DNA from: Pseudomonas grimontii
Lineage (GTDB): Bacteria; Pseudomonadota; Gammaproteobacteria; Pseudomonadales; Pseudomonadaceae
NCBI RefSeq assembly: GCF_007858185.1
Contig: NZ_VFES01000008.1
Coordinates: 204,619-268,618, forward strand
Reading direction: 5' to 3'
Length of the DNA stretch: 64,000 bases
A program made the position numbers and the translations under genes. Below the pieces are notes generated by a model, which made no database searches, was not told the DNA's origin, and saw only the letters and a list, made by a program, of their open reading frames with translations. This document shows, piece after piece, positions 1-8,381 of this stretch. Each line of letters begins with the position of its first letter. Position 1 is the first letter of the stretch.

Positions 1-759
1 CTCAGCGACTACCTGGAGCGCAGCCAGTTACTCAGGGGCGAAGTGATCAATGCGCTGATCTACCCGGCCTTTCTGGTGGTCGGCGTGCTCGGTTCGCTGG
101 CCCTGCTGCTGGCCTACGTGGTGCCGCAGTTCGTGCCGATCTTCAAGGACCTGGGCGTGCCGATTCCGCTGATCACCGAGGTGATCCTGGGCCTCGGCCA
201 ATTCCTCGGGGCCTACGGCCTGGCGGTGCTGGCCGGGTTGGTTGTCGGCGCCTGGGCCCTGGCCGCGCGCTTGCGCGATCCCCAGCGCCGCGAACGCTAT
301 GACCGCCGCGTTCTGGGTATCCGCATTATCGGCCCGTTGCTGCAACGGGTCGAAGCCGCCCGCCTGGCGCGCACCCTCGGCACGCTGCTGAGCAACGGCG
401 TGGCGCTGCTGCAAGCGTTGGTGATTGCCCGCCAGGTCTGCACCAACCGCGCCCTGCAAGCCCAGGTCGCCCAGGCCGCCGAGTCGGTCAAGGGCGGCGG
501 CACTCTGGCCAGTGCCTTCGGCAGCGAACCGCTGCTGCCCGATCTGGCGTTGCAAATGATTGAAGTCGGCGAACAGGCCGGCGAACTCGACAGCATGCTG
601 CTCAAGGTCGCCGAAGTGTTCGACGTTGAAGCCAAACGCGGCATCGACCGCCTGCTCGCCGCGCTGGTGCCGTCCCTGACTGTGGTCATGGCGGTGCTGG
701 TGGCGGTGATCATGCTGGCGATCATGCTGCCGCTGATGAGCCTGACCAGCAATATATGA
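1..759 (+). CDS. gspF: Type II secretion inner-membrane platform protein GspF, 5' truncated by window edge
   Basis: The reading frame is open from base 1, so the gene begins outside the window; 252 codons remain of a family usually about 400 residues long. GspF is the polytopic inner-membrane platform protein that couples the GspE ATPase to pseudopilus assembly. A long hydrophobic stretch (LIYPAFLVVGVLGSLALLL) lies near the start of the fragment and another at the very C-terminus (VVMAVLVAVIMLAIMLPL). Between them is the second cytoplasmic T2SF domain with the conserved VEAARLARTLGTLLSNGVAL and EVGEQAGELDSML-type segments. It heads a run of gsp genes in canonical order (F-G-H-I-J-K-L-M). The gspE ATPase gene would be expected just upstream, outside the window. 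Confidence 0.93.
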   Translation, partial: LSDYLERSQLLRGEVINALIYPAFLVVGVLGSLALLLAYVVPQFVPIFKDLGVPIPLITEVILGLGQFLGAYGLAVLAGLVVGAWALAARLRDPQRRERYDRRVLGIRIIGPLLQRVEAARLARTLGTLLSNGVALLQALVIARQVCTNRALQAQVAQAAESVKGGGTLASAFGSEPLLPDLALQMIEVGEQAGELDSMLLKVAEVFDVEAKRGIDRLLAALVPSLTVVMAVLVAVIMLAIMLPLMSLTSNI

Positions 760-779
760 ACCCTTAAGGAAACACGCTG

Positions 780-1205
780 ATGCGCCATACCCGATTCAAG
801 CCCGCCCGCCGCCAGGGCGGTTTTACCTTGTTGGAAATGCTCGCGGTGATCGTGCTGCTGGGCATCGTCGCGACCATCGTGGTACGCCAGGTCGGCGGCA
901 ATGTGGACAAGGGCAAATACGGCGCGGGCAAGGCCCAACTGGCCAGCCTGAGCATGAAGATCGAAAGCTACGGCCTGGACGTCGGCTCGCCGCCCAAGAC
1001 CCTGCAGCAACTGGTCGACAAGCCGGGCAACAGCGCCGGTTGGGCCGGGCCGTATGCCAAGCCGTCGGACCTCAAGGACCCGTTCGGCCATGCCTTCGGC
1101 TATCGCTTCCCCGGTGAGCACGGTGCGTTCGACCTGATTTTCTACGGCCAGGACGGCCAGCCCGGCGGCGAAGGCTACAGCGCCGACCTGGGCAACTGGG
1201 AATAA
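780..1205 (+). CDS. gspG: Major pseudopilin GspG
   Basis: This 141-residue protein has a type IV prepilin leader: residues 1-14 are basic and end in Gly-Gly, followed by FTLLEM, so prepilin peptidase should cut after Gly14 and Glu19 is the conserved +5 glutamate. The hydrophobic assembly helix follows (residues 20-38). The C-terminus (GGEGYSADLGNWE) matches the calcium-site end of GspG pseudopilins. GspG polymerises into the periplasmic pseudopilus that pushes substrates through the secretin. An AAGGAA ribosome site lies upstream of the ATG. The gene lies 20 bp after gspF and 9 bp before gspH, consistent with one operon. Confidence 0.95.
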   Translation: MRHTRFKPARRQGGFTLLEMLAVIVLLGIVATIVVRQVGGNVDKGKYGAGKAQLASLSMKIESYGLDVGSPPKTLQQLVDKPGNSAGWAGPYAKPSDLKDPFGHAFGYRFPGEHGAFDLIFYGQDGQPGGEGYSADLGNWE

Positions 1206-1214
1206 CCCACGACC

Positions 1215-1646
1215 ATGGCCAACGCCCAACGCGGCTTTACCCTGCTGGAGATGCTGGTGGTGATCGTCTTGATCAGCATCGCGGCCGGGTTGGTAGGGTT
1301 TGGCCTGCAACAGGGCCTGCGCGCCGCCAAAGAGCGCCAGGCCGTCGGGCAGGTGGTCGAGGCATTGCGCAGCACGCGGGCGCGGGCGATTGTCAGTGGC
1401 ACCACCGAAAGCACGTTGTTCGATTTGCGCAACCTCAGCGTGCAGGCGCCGGGCCGTCCGAAAAAGTATTGGCCGGCCGGGCTGCAGGTGACCCTGCACA
1501 CTGCCGAGCAAGCCGGCGCTGCGGTGGATTTCTACCCCGATGGCAGTTCCACCGGCGGCCACGTGTTGCTGGCCAACGGCAGTCGGCGTTGGCGCATCGA
1601 CATCGGCTGGCTGACTGGCAGCGTGCAGTCCAAGGCCTTGCCATGA
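1215..1646 (+). CDS. gspH: Minor pseudopilin GspH
   Basis: The 143-residue product starts MANAQRG and then FTLLEMLVVIVLISIAAG, a class III prepilin signal with cleavage after Gly7 and Glu12 at the +5 position. The soluble part (residues about 35-143) is beta-rich, as in GspH proteins, which join GspI, J and K at the pseudopilus tip or along its shaft. Assignment as GspH rests on position directly after gspG and on length. Its stop codon overlaps the start of gspI in an ATGA arrangement, suggesting translational coupling. Confidence 0.88.
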   Translation: MANAQRGFTLLEMLVVIVLISIAAGLVGFGLQQGLRAAKERQAVGQVVEALRSTRARAIVSGTTESTLFDLRNLSVQAPGRPKKYWPAGLQVTLHTAEQAGAAVDFYPDGSSTGGHVLLANGSRRWRIDIGWLTGSVQSKALP

Positions 1647-2011
1647 AGCGCCAGGCGGGGTTTACCCTGCTGGAAATGCTCGCCGCGCTGACGTTGATGG
1701 CGATCTGTAGCACGGTGCTGCTGGTCGCCTTCGGCCAGAGCGCGCGCTCGTTGTTGCAGGTGTCCCACAGCGACCGCCTGACCCATGCCGCCTTGAGTGT
1801 GATGGATCAGGAAGGCATGGGCCCTTTGGCCAGCGGCACACGCCAGGGCGAGTTGAACGGTATCGCCTGGCAACTGCGTATCGCCCAGCAGCCCAGCCGC
1901 ATTGGTCAGGCGCATTTGTTCAGGCTTGACCTCACCGTCAGCGAAGGCCCGCGCCAGGCCAGTTTCAGCACCTTGAAACTGCGCGCTGCCGGCGTCGGGG
2001 CCGGATTGTGA
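1643..2011 (+). CDS. gspI: Minor pseudopilin GspI
   Basis: The start was placed at the ATG at 1643 because it overlaps the gspH stop and puts a prepilin leader (MKRQAG, cleavage after Gly6, then FTLLEMLAALTLMAIC) at the N-terminus; the frame is open further upstream but without a leader. The 122-residue protein fits the GspI size class. GspI is a core minor pseudopilin that forms the tip complex with GspJ and GspK. It overlaps gspJ by 4 bases (GTGA). Confidence 0.88.
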   Translation: MKRQAGFTLLEMLAALTLMAICSTVLLVAFGQSARSLLQVSHSDRLTHAALSVMDQEGMGPLASGTRQGELNGIAWQLRIAQQPSRIGQAHLFRLDLTVSEGPRQASFSTLKLRAAGVGAGL

Positions 2012-2637
2012 AGGCGCGTCAGCAGGGCTTTACCTTGCTTGAGATCATGATCGTACTCAGCCTGCTCGGGGTGTTGCTGACCCTGGTCGGCGGCGCGTTG
2101 CTGGGCGCCAATCGCGCCGTGCTCAAGGCCCAGCGCTACACGGTCAGCCTGGATGAAATGCGTGCCGCGCAGCAGTTTTTGCGCACCGCCATCAGCGAGG
2201 CGTTGCCGCTGGATGTGACCGAGGACGACAGCCAGACCGATGGTTTTTTTGCCGGTGGGCCGCAGCGCATGCAGTTTGTCGCGACCTTGCCCGGTGTGCT
2301 TGGTGGCGGGATTCAGCGCTTCACCTTGCAGTTGGTGGGCCCTGAGTCGCAGCGCGACTTGCAGGTGGCGTTCGCGCGGTTTGAGTCCGCGGCGCAAGTC
2401 AGCGTCCCGGCCTCGCGCAGTGAGCCGCAGGTGTTGTTGAAGGGGGTCGAGGACCTGCAATTCAGCTATCGCGGGGTGTCGCCCAAGGGCCAGGCCACCG
2501 GCTGGATCAGCGAGTGGCCGTGGACCAAGCGCCTGCCTTACACGGTGCGGATTGACGCGCGGGTGAATGGCCCGGTGCCGTGGGTGACCCAGGTGGTTGC
2601 CTTGCGCCTGAACCTGTCCGGCGGGGCACCCGAATGA
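2008..2637 (+). CDS. gspJ: Minor pseudopilin GspJ
   Basis: Translation starts at a GTG that overlaps the gspI stop codon. The 209-residue product carries a prepilin leader (MKARQQG, cleavage after Gly7, then FTLLEIMIVLSLLGVLLTL; Glu12 is the +5 residue). Length and position between gspI and gspK identify it as GspJ, part of the pseudopilus tip. Its stop overlaps the gspK ATG in another ATGA junction. Confidence 0.88.
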   Translation: MKARQQGFTLLEIMIVLSLLGVLLTLVGGALLGANRAVLKAQRYTVSLDEMRAAQQFLRTAISEALPLDVTEDDSQTDGFFAGGPQRMQFVATLPGVLGGGIQRFTLQLVGPESQRDLQVAFARFESAAQVSVPASRSEPQVLLKGVEDLQFSYRGVSPKGQATGWISEWPWTKRLPYTVRIDARVNGPVPWVTQVVALRLNLSGGAPE

Positions 2638-3359
2638 TCCAGCATCAACGCGGTGTGGCCCTGCTGCTGGTGCTGTGGGTGCTGGCCTTGCTCAGTCTGT
2701 TGCTCGGCGGTTTGGCCGGTTGGGTGCAACTGGAAACACGCCAGGCCGCCTGGCACCGCCAGCACACCCAGGCGGTGCTGGCGGCCGAGGCCGGGGTGGC
2801 GCTGGCGATGCAAGCCGTCGCCGACCCGTTGCAGCGCAAGCAGTGGATTGCCGACGGGCGTGAAATCCCGCTGGTGTTCGACGATGCGCAGCTGCGCGTC
2901 AGCCTGCACAGCGAGCGCGGCAAGCTGTATTTGAACAGCGCCGAGGTGGGTGATTTTGCCCGCCTGGCCCTGGCCTGCGGTGCGACCCAGGCCCAGGCCA
3001 ACCAACTCGCCAGAGCCCTGGAGGTGCGGCGTAACCAGGGCCTGGCGCCGTTTCGGGTGGTGGAAGAAGTGCGCCAACTGCCGGGCATGACCCAGGCGCT
3101 GTACAGCGAACTGGTGCCCGAGATCAGCCTGTGGAGCGGCCTGGACCGGCCCGATCCGGCATTCGCCAGTGCCTTGATGCGCCGCGCACTGAACCTGCCG
3201 CACCAAAGCGCGGTGGGTGCCGATCCCGGCGACGTGCTGGTGGTCAGCAGCCGCGCCCAACGCCCCGGTGGTTACCACGCCCAGGTGCAAGCCACCGTGT
3301 TATTGAGCCCCGCGCAAGGCAGCGCACAACCTTATCGAGTCTTACGTTGGCAAGAATGA
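2634..3359 (+). CDS. gspK: Minor pseudopilin GspK (tip subunit)
   Basis: The start ATG overlaps the gspJ stop and gives the leader MIQHQRG followed by VALLLVLWVLALLSLLL. As usual for GspK, the +1 residue is Val rather than Phe and there is no +5 glutamate, fitting the subunit that caps the pseudopilus. The body contains the helical segment ARALEVRRNQGLAPF with VEEVRQLPGM, matching the conserved GspK core. At 241 residues it is shorter than many GspK proteins (about 300), so part of the family's variable domain may be reduced. It overlaps gspL by 4 bases. Confidence 0.86.
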   Translation: MIQHQRGVALLLVLWVLALLSLLLGGLAGWVQLETRQAAWHRQHTQAVLAAEAGVALAMQAVADPLQRKQWIADGREIPLVFDDAQLRVSLHSERGKLYLNSAEVGDFARLALACGATQAQANQLARALEVRRNQGLAPFRVVEEVRQLPGMTQALYSELVPEISLWSGLDRPDPAFASALMRRALNLPHQSAVGADPGDVLVVSSRAQRPGGYHAQVQATVLLSPAQGSAQPYRVLRWQE

Positions 3360-4399
3360 ACGAACAGTTAACCGCGCGGCTTCAGTCGCTGGCGCAGCCC
3401 ATCACCCAGCGCTGGCGCGGCAGCCTGCTGCAACTGGGCTGGCGCCTGTGGCTCAAGGAGCTGCGTGGCTGCCTGCCGGCGTGGTTGTCGTTCGCCGATA
3501 TCCCCGAGCATGTCTACGCCTGGCCGCTGACCGCACCGGTCGAAAAGCTGCCTGGCGAAGCGCGTCAGGTGCTGGTGCTGCCGCCGGAAACAGTGCTGGT
3601 GCAAACCCTGCAGTTGCCCCCGGCGACGGCGCGCAACCTGTCGACGGTGGTCGGCTATGAACTGGACCGCTTCACGCCGTTCGACGCTGCCCAGTTGTAC
3701 TTTGTCGCGCGCCAGGAGCGCCGCACCCCCACGCATTTGCACGTCACGCTGGTGGCGATCCTGCGTGAGCGTCTCGACCAGATCCTCAATGACTGCGCGG
3801 CCCTCGGCTTGCAGCCCCATGCGGTGGATGTCGCCGATAGCGCAGGCAAACCCATGGGCATCGATTTGCTGCCGGCGCCATTGCGTCCCCGCCAGCGCCC
3901 CCAGGGCAAGGGCCTGCAACGCAGCCTGCCGTGGTTGTGCGGCGCCTTGCTGATTGCGGCGATGCTGCTGTGGCTCGACGACCGCCAGCGCGTGCTCGAT
4001 GCCATGCAGCACAGTGTGCGCGAGCAGAAAGCCCAGGTCGCCGAGATCCAGGCCCTGCGCCAGCAATTGCTCAATACCCGTGGCGCCGCCCAGTACCTGA
4101 TTCGCCGCAAGGCCGCCCAACCACCGTTGGCGGCGCTGCTCAACGAACTGACCGCGTGCCTGCCCTCGGACACCTGGCTCGACCAGTTGGAAGTCAACGA
4201 CGGCGCCGACGTGTCCTTCTCCGGGCAGAGCGCCAAGGCCAGTGCCTTGATCACTCGGATCAAGGGTTGCCACAGCCTGGAAAACGCCCAGTTCGAAGGG
4301 GTGATCCAACCCGATGCGCAAACCGGCAAGGATCAATTTTCCTTGCGCGCCCACCTGCACCAGGAGGCCGCTGATGCGCCGACCACTGACACCCCGTGA
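3356..4399 (+). CDS. gspL: Type II secretion assembly-platform protein GspL
   Basis: The ATG at 3356 overlaps the gspK stop, giving a 347-residue protein. Residues about 1-185 form a cytoplasmic actin-like (PilM-like) domain that would bind the GspE ATPase. One membrane helix lies near residues 189-207 (PWLCGALLIAAMLLWL), followed by a coiled-coil-rich PilN-like periplasmic part. GspL recruits GspE to the membrane and pairs with GspM, encoded next. The 3' end carries the strong AGGAGG ribosome site for gspM. Confidence 0.87.
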   Translation: MNEQLTARLQSLAQPITQRWRGSLLQLGWRLWLKELRGCLPAWLSFADIPEHVYAWPLTAPVEKLPGEARQVLVLPPETVLVQTLQLPPATARNLSTVVGYELDRFTPFDAAQLYFVARQERRTPTHLHVTLVAILRERLDQILNDCAALGLQPHAVDVADSAGKPMGIDLLPAPLRPRQRPQGKGLQRSLPWLCGALLIAAMLLWLDDRQRVLDAMQHSVREQKAQVAEIQALRQQLLNTRGAAQYLIRRKAAQPPLAALLNELTACLPSDTWLDQLEVNDGADVSFSGQSAKASALITRIKGCHSLENAQFEGVIQPDAQTGKDQFSLRAHLHQEAADAPTTDTP

Positions 4400-4985
4400 A
4401 CGCCGTGGCGCGGCCCTGATCGCCCTGGCCCTGGTGCTCGGCGCCGGTTACTGGCTGTTGATCGACAGTTGGTTCGCCGGCCCCTTGCGCAGCATGGGCG
4501 AGCAAGCCGAGCAGTTGCGTGAACAGCAGCAACGCTACGCCGGTGTGTTGCGCCAGGGCGACAGCCTGCGCCAGCAATTGGAGCAAGCGCGGCAGGACCC
4601 GGCCAGCAGCACCAGCCTGTTGCCCGGCGACGACCCGAGCGCGGTGGCGGCGGACCTGATGCAACGCATCGCCGACCTGATCAACAGCCGCGCCGGCCTC
4701 GGTGGCGGTTGCAGCCTGACCCAGCGCATGCCCATCACCCCGGAGCAGGACGATGCCGAGCCCTATCGCCAGGTCAAGGTCAGCCTGACCCTCAACTGCG
4801 CCATCGAACCCTTGACCGCGATCCTGCATGAGCTGGAGTACCAACGGCCGTTTCTGTTTGTCGATGAGATGAGCATTCGCCGCCCACCGAACGCGCCGGC
4901 CAGCGGTGGCGCCGGGCAACTGGTGGTGCACCTGTTGGTACGCGGTTACCTGCAACCGGCCGCCGCCCGGCAGGTGCAACGATGA
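4374..4985 (+). CDS. gspM: Type II secretion assembly-platform protein GspM
   Basis: The start at 4374 follows an AGGAGG (4362-4367) with good spacing inside the end of gspL; in-frame codons further upstream lack a ribosome site. The 203-residue product has a short basic N-terminus, one membrane helix (about residues 12-30), a coiled-coil region (GEQAEQLREQQQRYAGVLRQ) and a periplasmic ferredoxin-like domain. This is the GspM layout; GspM stabilises GspL in the inner membrane. It overlaps gspL by 26 bases and the next gene by 4. Confidence 0.82.
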   Translation: MRRPLTPRERRGAALIALALVLGAGYWLLIDSWFAGPLRSMGEQAEQLREQQQRYAGVLRQGDSLRQQLEQARQDPASSTSLLPGDDPSAVAADLMQRIADLINSRAGLGGGCSLTQRMPITPEQDDAEPYRQVKVSLTLNCAIEPLTAILHELEYQRPFLFVDEMSIRRPPNAPASGGAGQLVVHLLVRGYLQPAAARQVQR

Positions 4986-5506
4986 TCAATGTATTGCGTC
5001 CCCTGGAATGGCTGTTGCTCGGTGTGGCCGGGCTGTTGGGCCTGCTGATGGTCGGCATCCTCAGCAGCATCGGCGATGCGCCGCAGTGGTTGCCGGCGCC
5101 GGACCCCGATGCCCGCGCCACTACCGCCGCCAAGGTGCTGGTGGCGCCGAGCGCGACCCTCGAAAGCCTGGCCGGCACCTGGCAAACGCCGCTGTTCAGC
5201 CCCGACCGCAGCCCTGACCGCGCGGTGGGCCAAGCCGCCGTTTCCAGCCTGTCGAGCCTGGTGCTGACCGGTATCGTCCTCGACGGCGACCTGCGCGTGG
5301 CGTTGCTCAAGCGTGCCGATGGCCCGCCGCTCAAAGTTCACCAGGGCCAGACCCTGCCCAACGGCTGGCGCCTGGAACACCTGACGCCCCGCGATGCCCG
5401 CTTTGTACTCGACGGTCGCACCCAAACCCTGAGCCTGCGTGCCCTGCGTTTGCCGCCGCCGTCCAGCACTCCCCCGATTACCCTTCCTCACGAGTCCACC
5501 CCTTGA
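4982..5506 (+). CDS. GspC/GspN-like type II secretion protein with HR-type periplasmic domain
   Basis: This 174-residue protein has one N-terminal membrane helix (residues about 9-30), a Pro/Ala-rich periplasmic linker, and a domain at residues about 88-155 (LTGIVLDGDLRVALLK... VHQGQTLPNGWRLEHL... FVLDGRTQTLSL). The pattern resembles the homology region (HR) of GspC, which docks the inner-membrane platform to the secretin N0 domain. There is no PDZ or coiled-coil extension. Its place immediately before gspD, overlapping it by 4 bases, supports a GspC-like role. Such short proteins are also called GspN or HxcP-like, so no symbol is assigned. Confidence 0.72.
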   Translation: MINVLRPLEWLLLGVAGLLGLLMVGILSSIGDAPQWLPAPDPDARATTAAKVLVAPSATLESLAGTWQTPLFSPDRSPDRAVGQAAVSSLSSLVLTGIVLDGDLRVALLKRADGPPLKVHQGQTLPNGWRLEHLTPRDARFVLDGRTQTLSLRALRLPPPSSTPPITLPHESTP

Positions 5507-7725
5507 TCGATACTTTCCCTGGCGCCTTGCGCACCACCGTGTTGTGCCTGGCCACCGCCGTTTCCCTCGGTGGCTGCGGCACCTTCCCCGAGCATCTCGA
5601 CCCGGACGAGGCCCTGCTGCATGAGGCGATGCAGGGCACCGGTTCGCAACGACCACCCGTGGACCCGGCCAGCGAACAGGCGCCGGTCGACAGCGGCCAA
5701 CCCCAGGCGAAGACCCCGCCCCAGCGCCAGTTGATACGCGGCAACCAGCAGTTCGTGCGCCAACCGGCAGCGGTCTCGGCCGCCAAGGAAGAGGGCAGCG
5801 GCGACATCGTGTTCAACTTCGCCGACCAGCCGATCGAAGCCGTGATCAACAGCGTGATGGGCGACCTGCTGCACGAGAACTACAGCATCGCCCAGGGTGT
5901 GAAGGGCAATGTCAGCTTTTCCACGTCCAAGCCGGTGAACAAGCAGCAGGCCTTGTCGATTCTGGAGACCCTGTTGTCGTGGACCGACAACGCCATGATC
6001 AAACAGGGCAACCGCTATGTGATCCTGCCGGCCAATCAGGCAGTGGCGGGCAAGCTGGTGCCGGAGATGCGCGTGTCGCAGCCGTCCAGCGGTTTGTCTG
6101 CACGCCTGTTTCCGTTGCGCTATATCTCGGCCACCGAGATGCAGAAACTGCTCAAGCCGTTCGCCCGCGAGAACGCCTTCCTGCTGGTGGACCCGGCGCG
6201 CAATGTGCTGAGCCTGGCCGGCACTCCCGAAGAACTGGCCAATTACCAGGACACCATCGACACCTTCGACGTGGACTGGCTCAAGGGCATGTCGGTGGGC
6301 GTGTTCGGCCTGCAACGCGCGTCGGTGGCCGAGCTGATGCCCGAACTGCAGAAAATGTTCGGCCCCGACAGCGGCATGCCCCTGGCCGGCATGGTGCGCT
6401 TCTTGCCCATCGAGCGGACCAACTCGGTGGTGGCGATCTCGTCGCAGCCGCAGTACCTCAGCGAAGTCGGCGACTGGATCCATACCATCGATGAAGGCGG
6501 TGGCAACGAGCCGCAGATGTACGTCTACGATGTGCGCAACATGAAGGCCACTGACCTGGCCAAGTACCTGCGGCAGATCTACGGCACGGGCGCGATCAAG
6601 GACGACACCCCGGCCAAGGTCGCCCCCGGTTTGCGCACCGCGACCTTGTCCTCGCCGGGCACCAACAGCACCTCCGGCAGCACGCCGGGTGGCCTGAGCA
6701 ACAACCTCAATGGCAACCCACCCGCCGCTGAGGACGAGGAGCCAGCGCCCGACGCCGAGCAGGACACCGCCGAGCAGGGCGCGACCGACGACGCCCCGGC
6801 CAAAAGCCTCGACGCCGGCACCCGGATCACCGCGCAAAAAAGCAGTAACCAACTGCTGGTCCGCACCCGCCCGGTGCAATGGAAAGAGATCGAATCGGCG
6901 ATCAAACGCCTCGACAACCCACCGCTGCAAGTGCAGATCGAAACGCGCATCCTCGAGGTCAAACTCACCGGCGAACTGGACCTTGGCGTGCAGTGGTACC
7001 TCGGCCGCCTGGCCGGCAACTCCACCAGCACCACGGTGGGCAACACCGCTGGCAGCCAAGGCGCGTTGGGCGGCGGCGGGGCAGGTTTGGGCGCGACGGA
7101 TTCGTTGTTCTACTCCTTCGTCAGCTCCAACCTGCAAGTAGCCCTGCATGCCCTCGAAACCAACGGCCGCACCCAGGTGCTGTCGGCGCCGTCGCTGGTG
7201 GTGATGAACAACCAACCGGCGCAGATCCAGGTGGGCGACAACATCCCGATCAGCCAGACCACGGTCAACACCGGCACCTCCGACACCACGTTGAGCAGTG
7301 TTGAATATGTGCAGACCGGGGTGATTCTTGACGTCGTGCCGCGGATTAATCCGGGTGGTTTGGTGTACATGGATATCCAACAGCAGGTCAGCGATGCCCA
7401 GGACCAGGCGTCCACTGGCAGCGATACGCCGACGAATCCGCGTATTTCCACGCGGTCGGTGTCGACCCAGGTCGCGGTGCAGAGTGGGCAAACGGTGCTG
7501 CTGGGCGGGTTGATCAAGCAGGACAATGCGGAGAGTGTCAGTGCGGTGCCTTACCTTGGGAAAATTCCGGGGTTGCGCTGGTTGTTTGGCAATACCAGCA
7601 AGTCCAAGGACCGCACGGAATTGATTGTGCTGATTACCCCGAGGGTGATTACCAGCAGCAGCCAGGCGCGGCAGGTGACGGATGACTATCGCCAGCAGAT
7701 GCAGTTGTTGAAGCCGGCTAACTGA
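5503..7725 (+). CDS. gspD: Type II secretion outer-membrane secretin GspD, lipoprotein (HxcQ-like)
   Basis: The 740-residue product uses a TTG start overlapping the preceding stop. That start is preferred because it places a lipobox (SLGGC, Cys25) at a normal signal-peptide distance; Gly at +2 predicts outer-membrane sorting. N0/N1-type domains occupy about residues 100-340, then an N-domain interrupted by a low-complexity Gly/Ser/acidic linker (about 385-440), then the C-terminal secretin domain with VPYLGKIPGLRWLF and TELIVLITPRVI. Self-lipidated secretins of the P. aeruginosa HxcQ type need no separate pilotin, and no pilotin gene is seen here. It forms the outer-membrane exit channel and ends the operon. 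Confidence 0.93.
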   Translation: MIDTFPGALRTTVLCLATAVSLGGCGTFPEHLDPDEALLHEAMQGTGSQRPPVDPASEQAPVDSGQPQAKTPPQRQLIRGNQQFVRQPAAVSAAKEEGSGDIVFNFADQPIEAVINSVMGDLLHENYSIAQGVKGNVSFSTSKPVNKQQALSILETLLSWTDNAMIKQGNRYVILPANQAVAGKLVPEMRVSQPSSGLSARLFPLRYISATEMQKLLKPFARENAFLLVDPARNVLSLAGTPEELANYQDTIDTFDVDWLKGMSVGVFGLQRASVAELMPELQKMFGPDSGMPLAGMVRFLPIERTNSVVAISSQPQYLSEVGDWIHTIDEGGGNEPQMYVYDVRNMKATDLAKYLRQIYGTGAIKDDTPAKVAPGLRTATLSSPGTNSTSGSTPGGLSNNLNGNPPAAEDEEPAPDAEQDTAEQGATDDAPAKSLDAGTRITAQKSSNQLLVRTRPVQWKEIESAIKRLDNPPLQVQIETRILEVKLTGELDLGVQWYLGRLAGNSTSTTVGNTAGSQGALGGGGAGLGATDSLFYSFVSSNLQVALHALETNGRTQVLSAPSLVVMNNQPAQIQVGDNIPISQTTVNTGTSDTTLSSVEYVQTGVILDVVPRINPGGLVYMDIQQQVSDAQDQASTGSDTPTNPRISTRSVSTQVAVQSGQTVLLGGLIKQDNAESVSAVPYLGKIPGLRWLFGNTSKSKDRTELIVLITPRVITSSSQARQVTDDYRQQMQLLKPAN

Positions 7726-7742
7726 GAGAACGCGGGGAAAAA

Positions 7743-7772
7743 TGTGGGAGGGGGCTTGCCCCCGATGGCGGC
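7743..7772 (+). repeat. REP element, GTGGGAGGGGGCTTG type
   Basis: A single REP with the stem GGGGGC-TTG-CCCCC follows GTGGGA directly after gspD. It may act as a weak transcription or mRNA-stability barrier after the secretion operon; no U-tract terminator was found. Confidence 0.7.
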
Positions 7773-7802
7773 CTGACAGCCGACCAGGATGTTGGATCAG
7801 AC

Positions 7803-8010
7803 CGAGTACATATCCGTTGCTGCGGTAACGGCCACTTAGGGTTTCGCTTTTACAGCGACTCACTTTTGAACAGTGCAAAAGTAAGCAAAACGCTTCGCCC
7901 CACCACTCGGCACTTCGCCCAGGCTCGGTGTGCCCCAAATCACTATCGAATTCCGGCCAGCGTGGTTTAACGGGGCGCCTGAGATCAAGATCTAAAGCAA
8001 GATCAAGGGC
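7803..8010 (+). repeat. Single-arm partial copy of the large palindromic element found at 28818-29550
   Basis: The segment begins GAGTACATATCCGTTGCTGC and continues through CACTCGGCACTTCGCCCAGG to CGGCCAGCGTGGTTTAACGG and CTGAGATCAAGATC. These blocks appear in the same order in each arm of the 28818-29550 palindrome. The internal GC-rich hairpin block of that element (about 100 bases) is missing here, and there is no second arm. Confidence 0.7.
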
Positions 8011-8049
8011 GGCTCGCTTCGCATCGTGGTTAGCGTTGGCTAATACAAC

Positions 8050-8325
8050 GTTGTGTAGATACCCATACTCATCGGGGCATAGGTATCTACACAAGTTTCA
8101 GAGACTGGCGAGTTCCCCTGTGGCGAGCGGGCTTGTCCCGCGTTGGGCCGCGTAGCGGCCCCAAAACAGCCGCTATGGAGTTTCTGATACACCGCATTCT
8201 GCTTTACTGGGGCTGCTACGCAGCCCAACGCGGGACAAGCCCGCTCGCCACAGGGAGATTTGTCAGAGGCTGAAAAGTTGTGTAGATACCCATGCCCCCG
8301 ATGGGGGAGTGTCAGTTGATGCATC
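8050..8325. repeat. Composite REPIN-like element (two inverted REPs with flanking GTAGATACC motifs)
   Basis: Two REPs of the GTGGCGAGCGGGCTTGTCCC type face each other at about 8119-8143 and 8228-8254, separated by TTCTGATACACCGCATTCTG-containing DNA. They are flanked by TTGTGTAGATACC motifs, one of which forms its own inverted repeat (8050-8093). The block is nearly the reverse complement of 44083-44272 and is also similar to 21358-21552 and 63858-64000. Confidence 0.75.
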
Positions 8326-8346
8326 TGTAGCTGACCCCCTGCCTAT

Positions 8347-8381
8347 ATCGGGGGCAAGTCGAATCGTCGCCCCCCTCCCAC
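8347..8381 (-). repeat. REP interrupted by a GTCGAATCGTCGC insert
   Basis: Read on the minus strand this is GTGGGAGGGGGG, then GCGACGATTCGAC, then TTGCCCCCGAT. The insert splits a normal REP hairpin at its loop. A slightly longer form of the insert (GGTGCGACGATTCGAC) occurs at 21517-21532 and 44011-44026. Confidence 0.65.

Noticed and set aside
5488..8094. 868-codon minus-strand open frame opposite gspD
   Set aside because: gspD on the plus strand has clear secretin motifs. The antisense frame has low-complexity His/Gly/Arg-rich sequence and runs into repeats.
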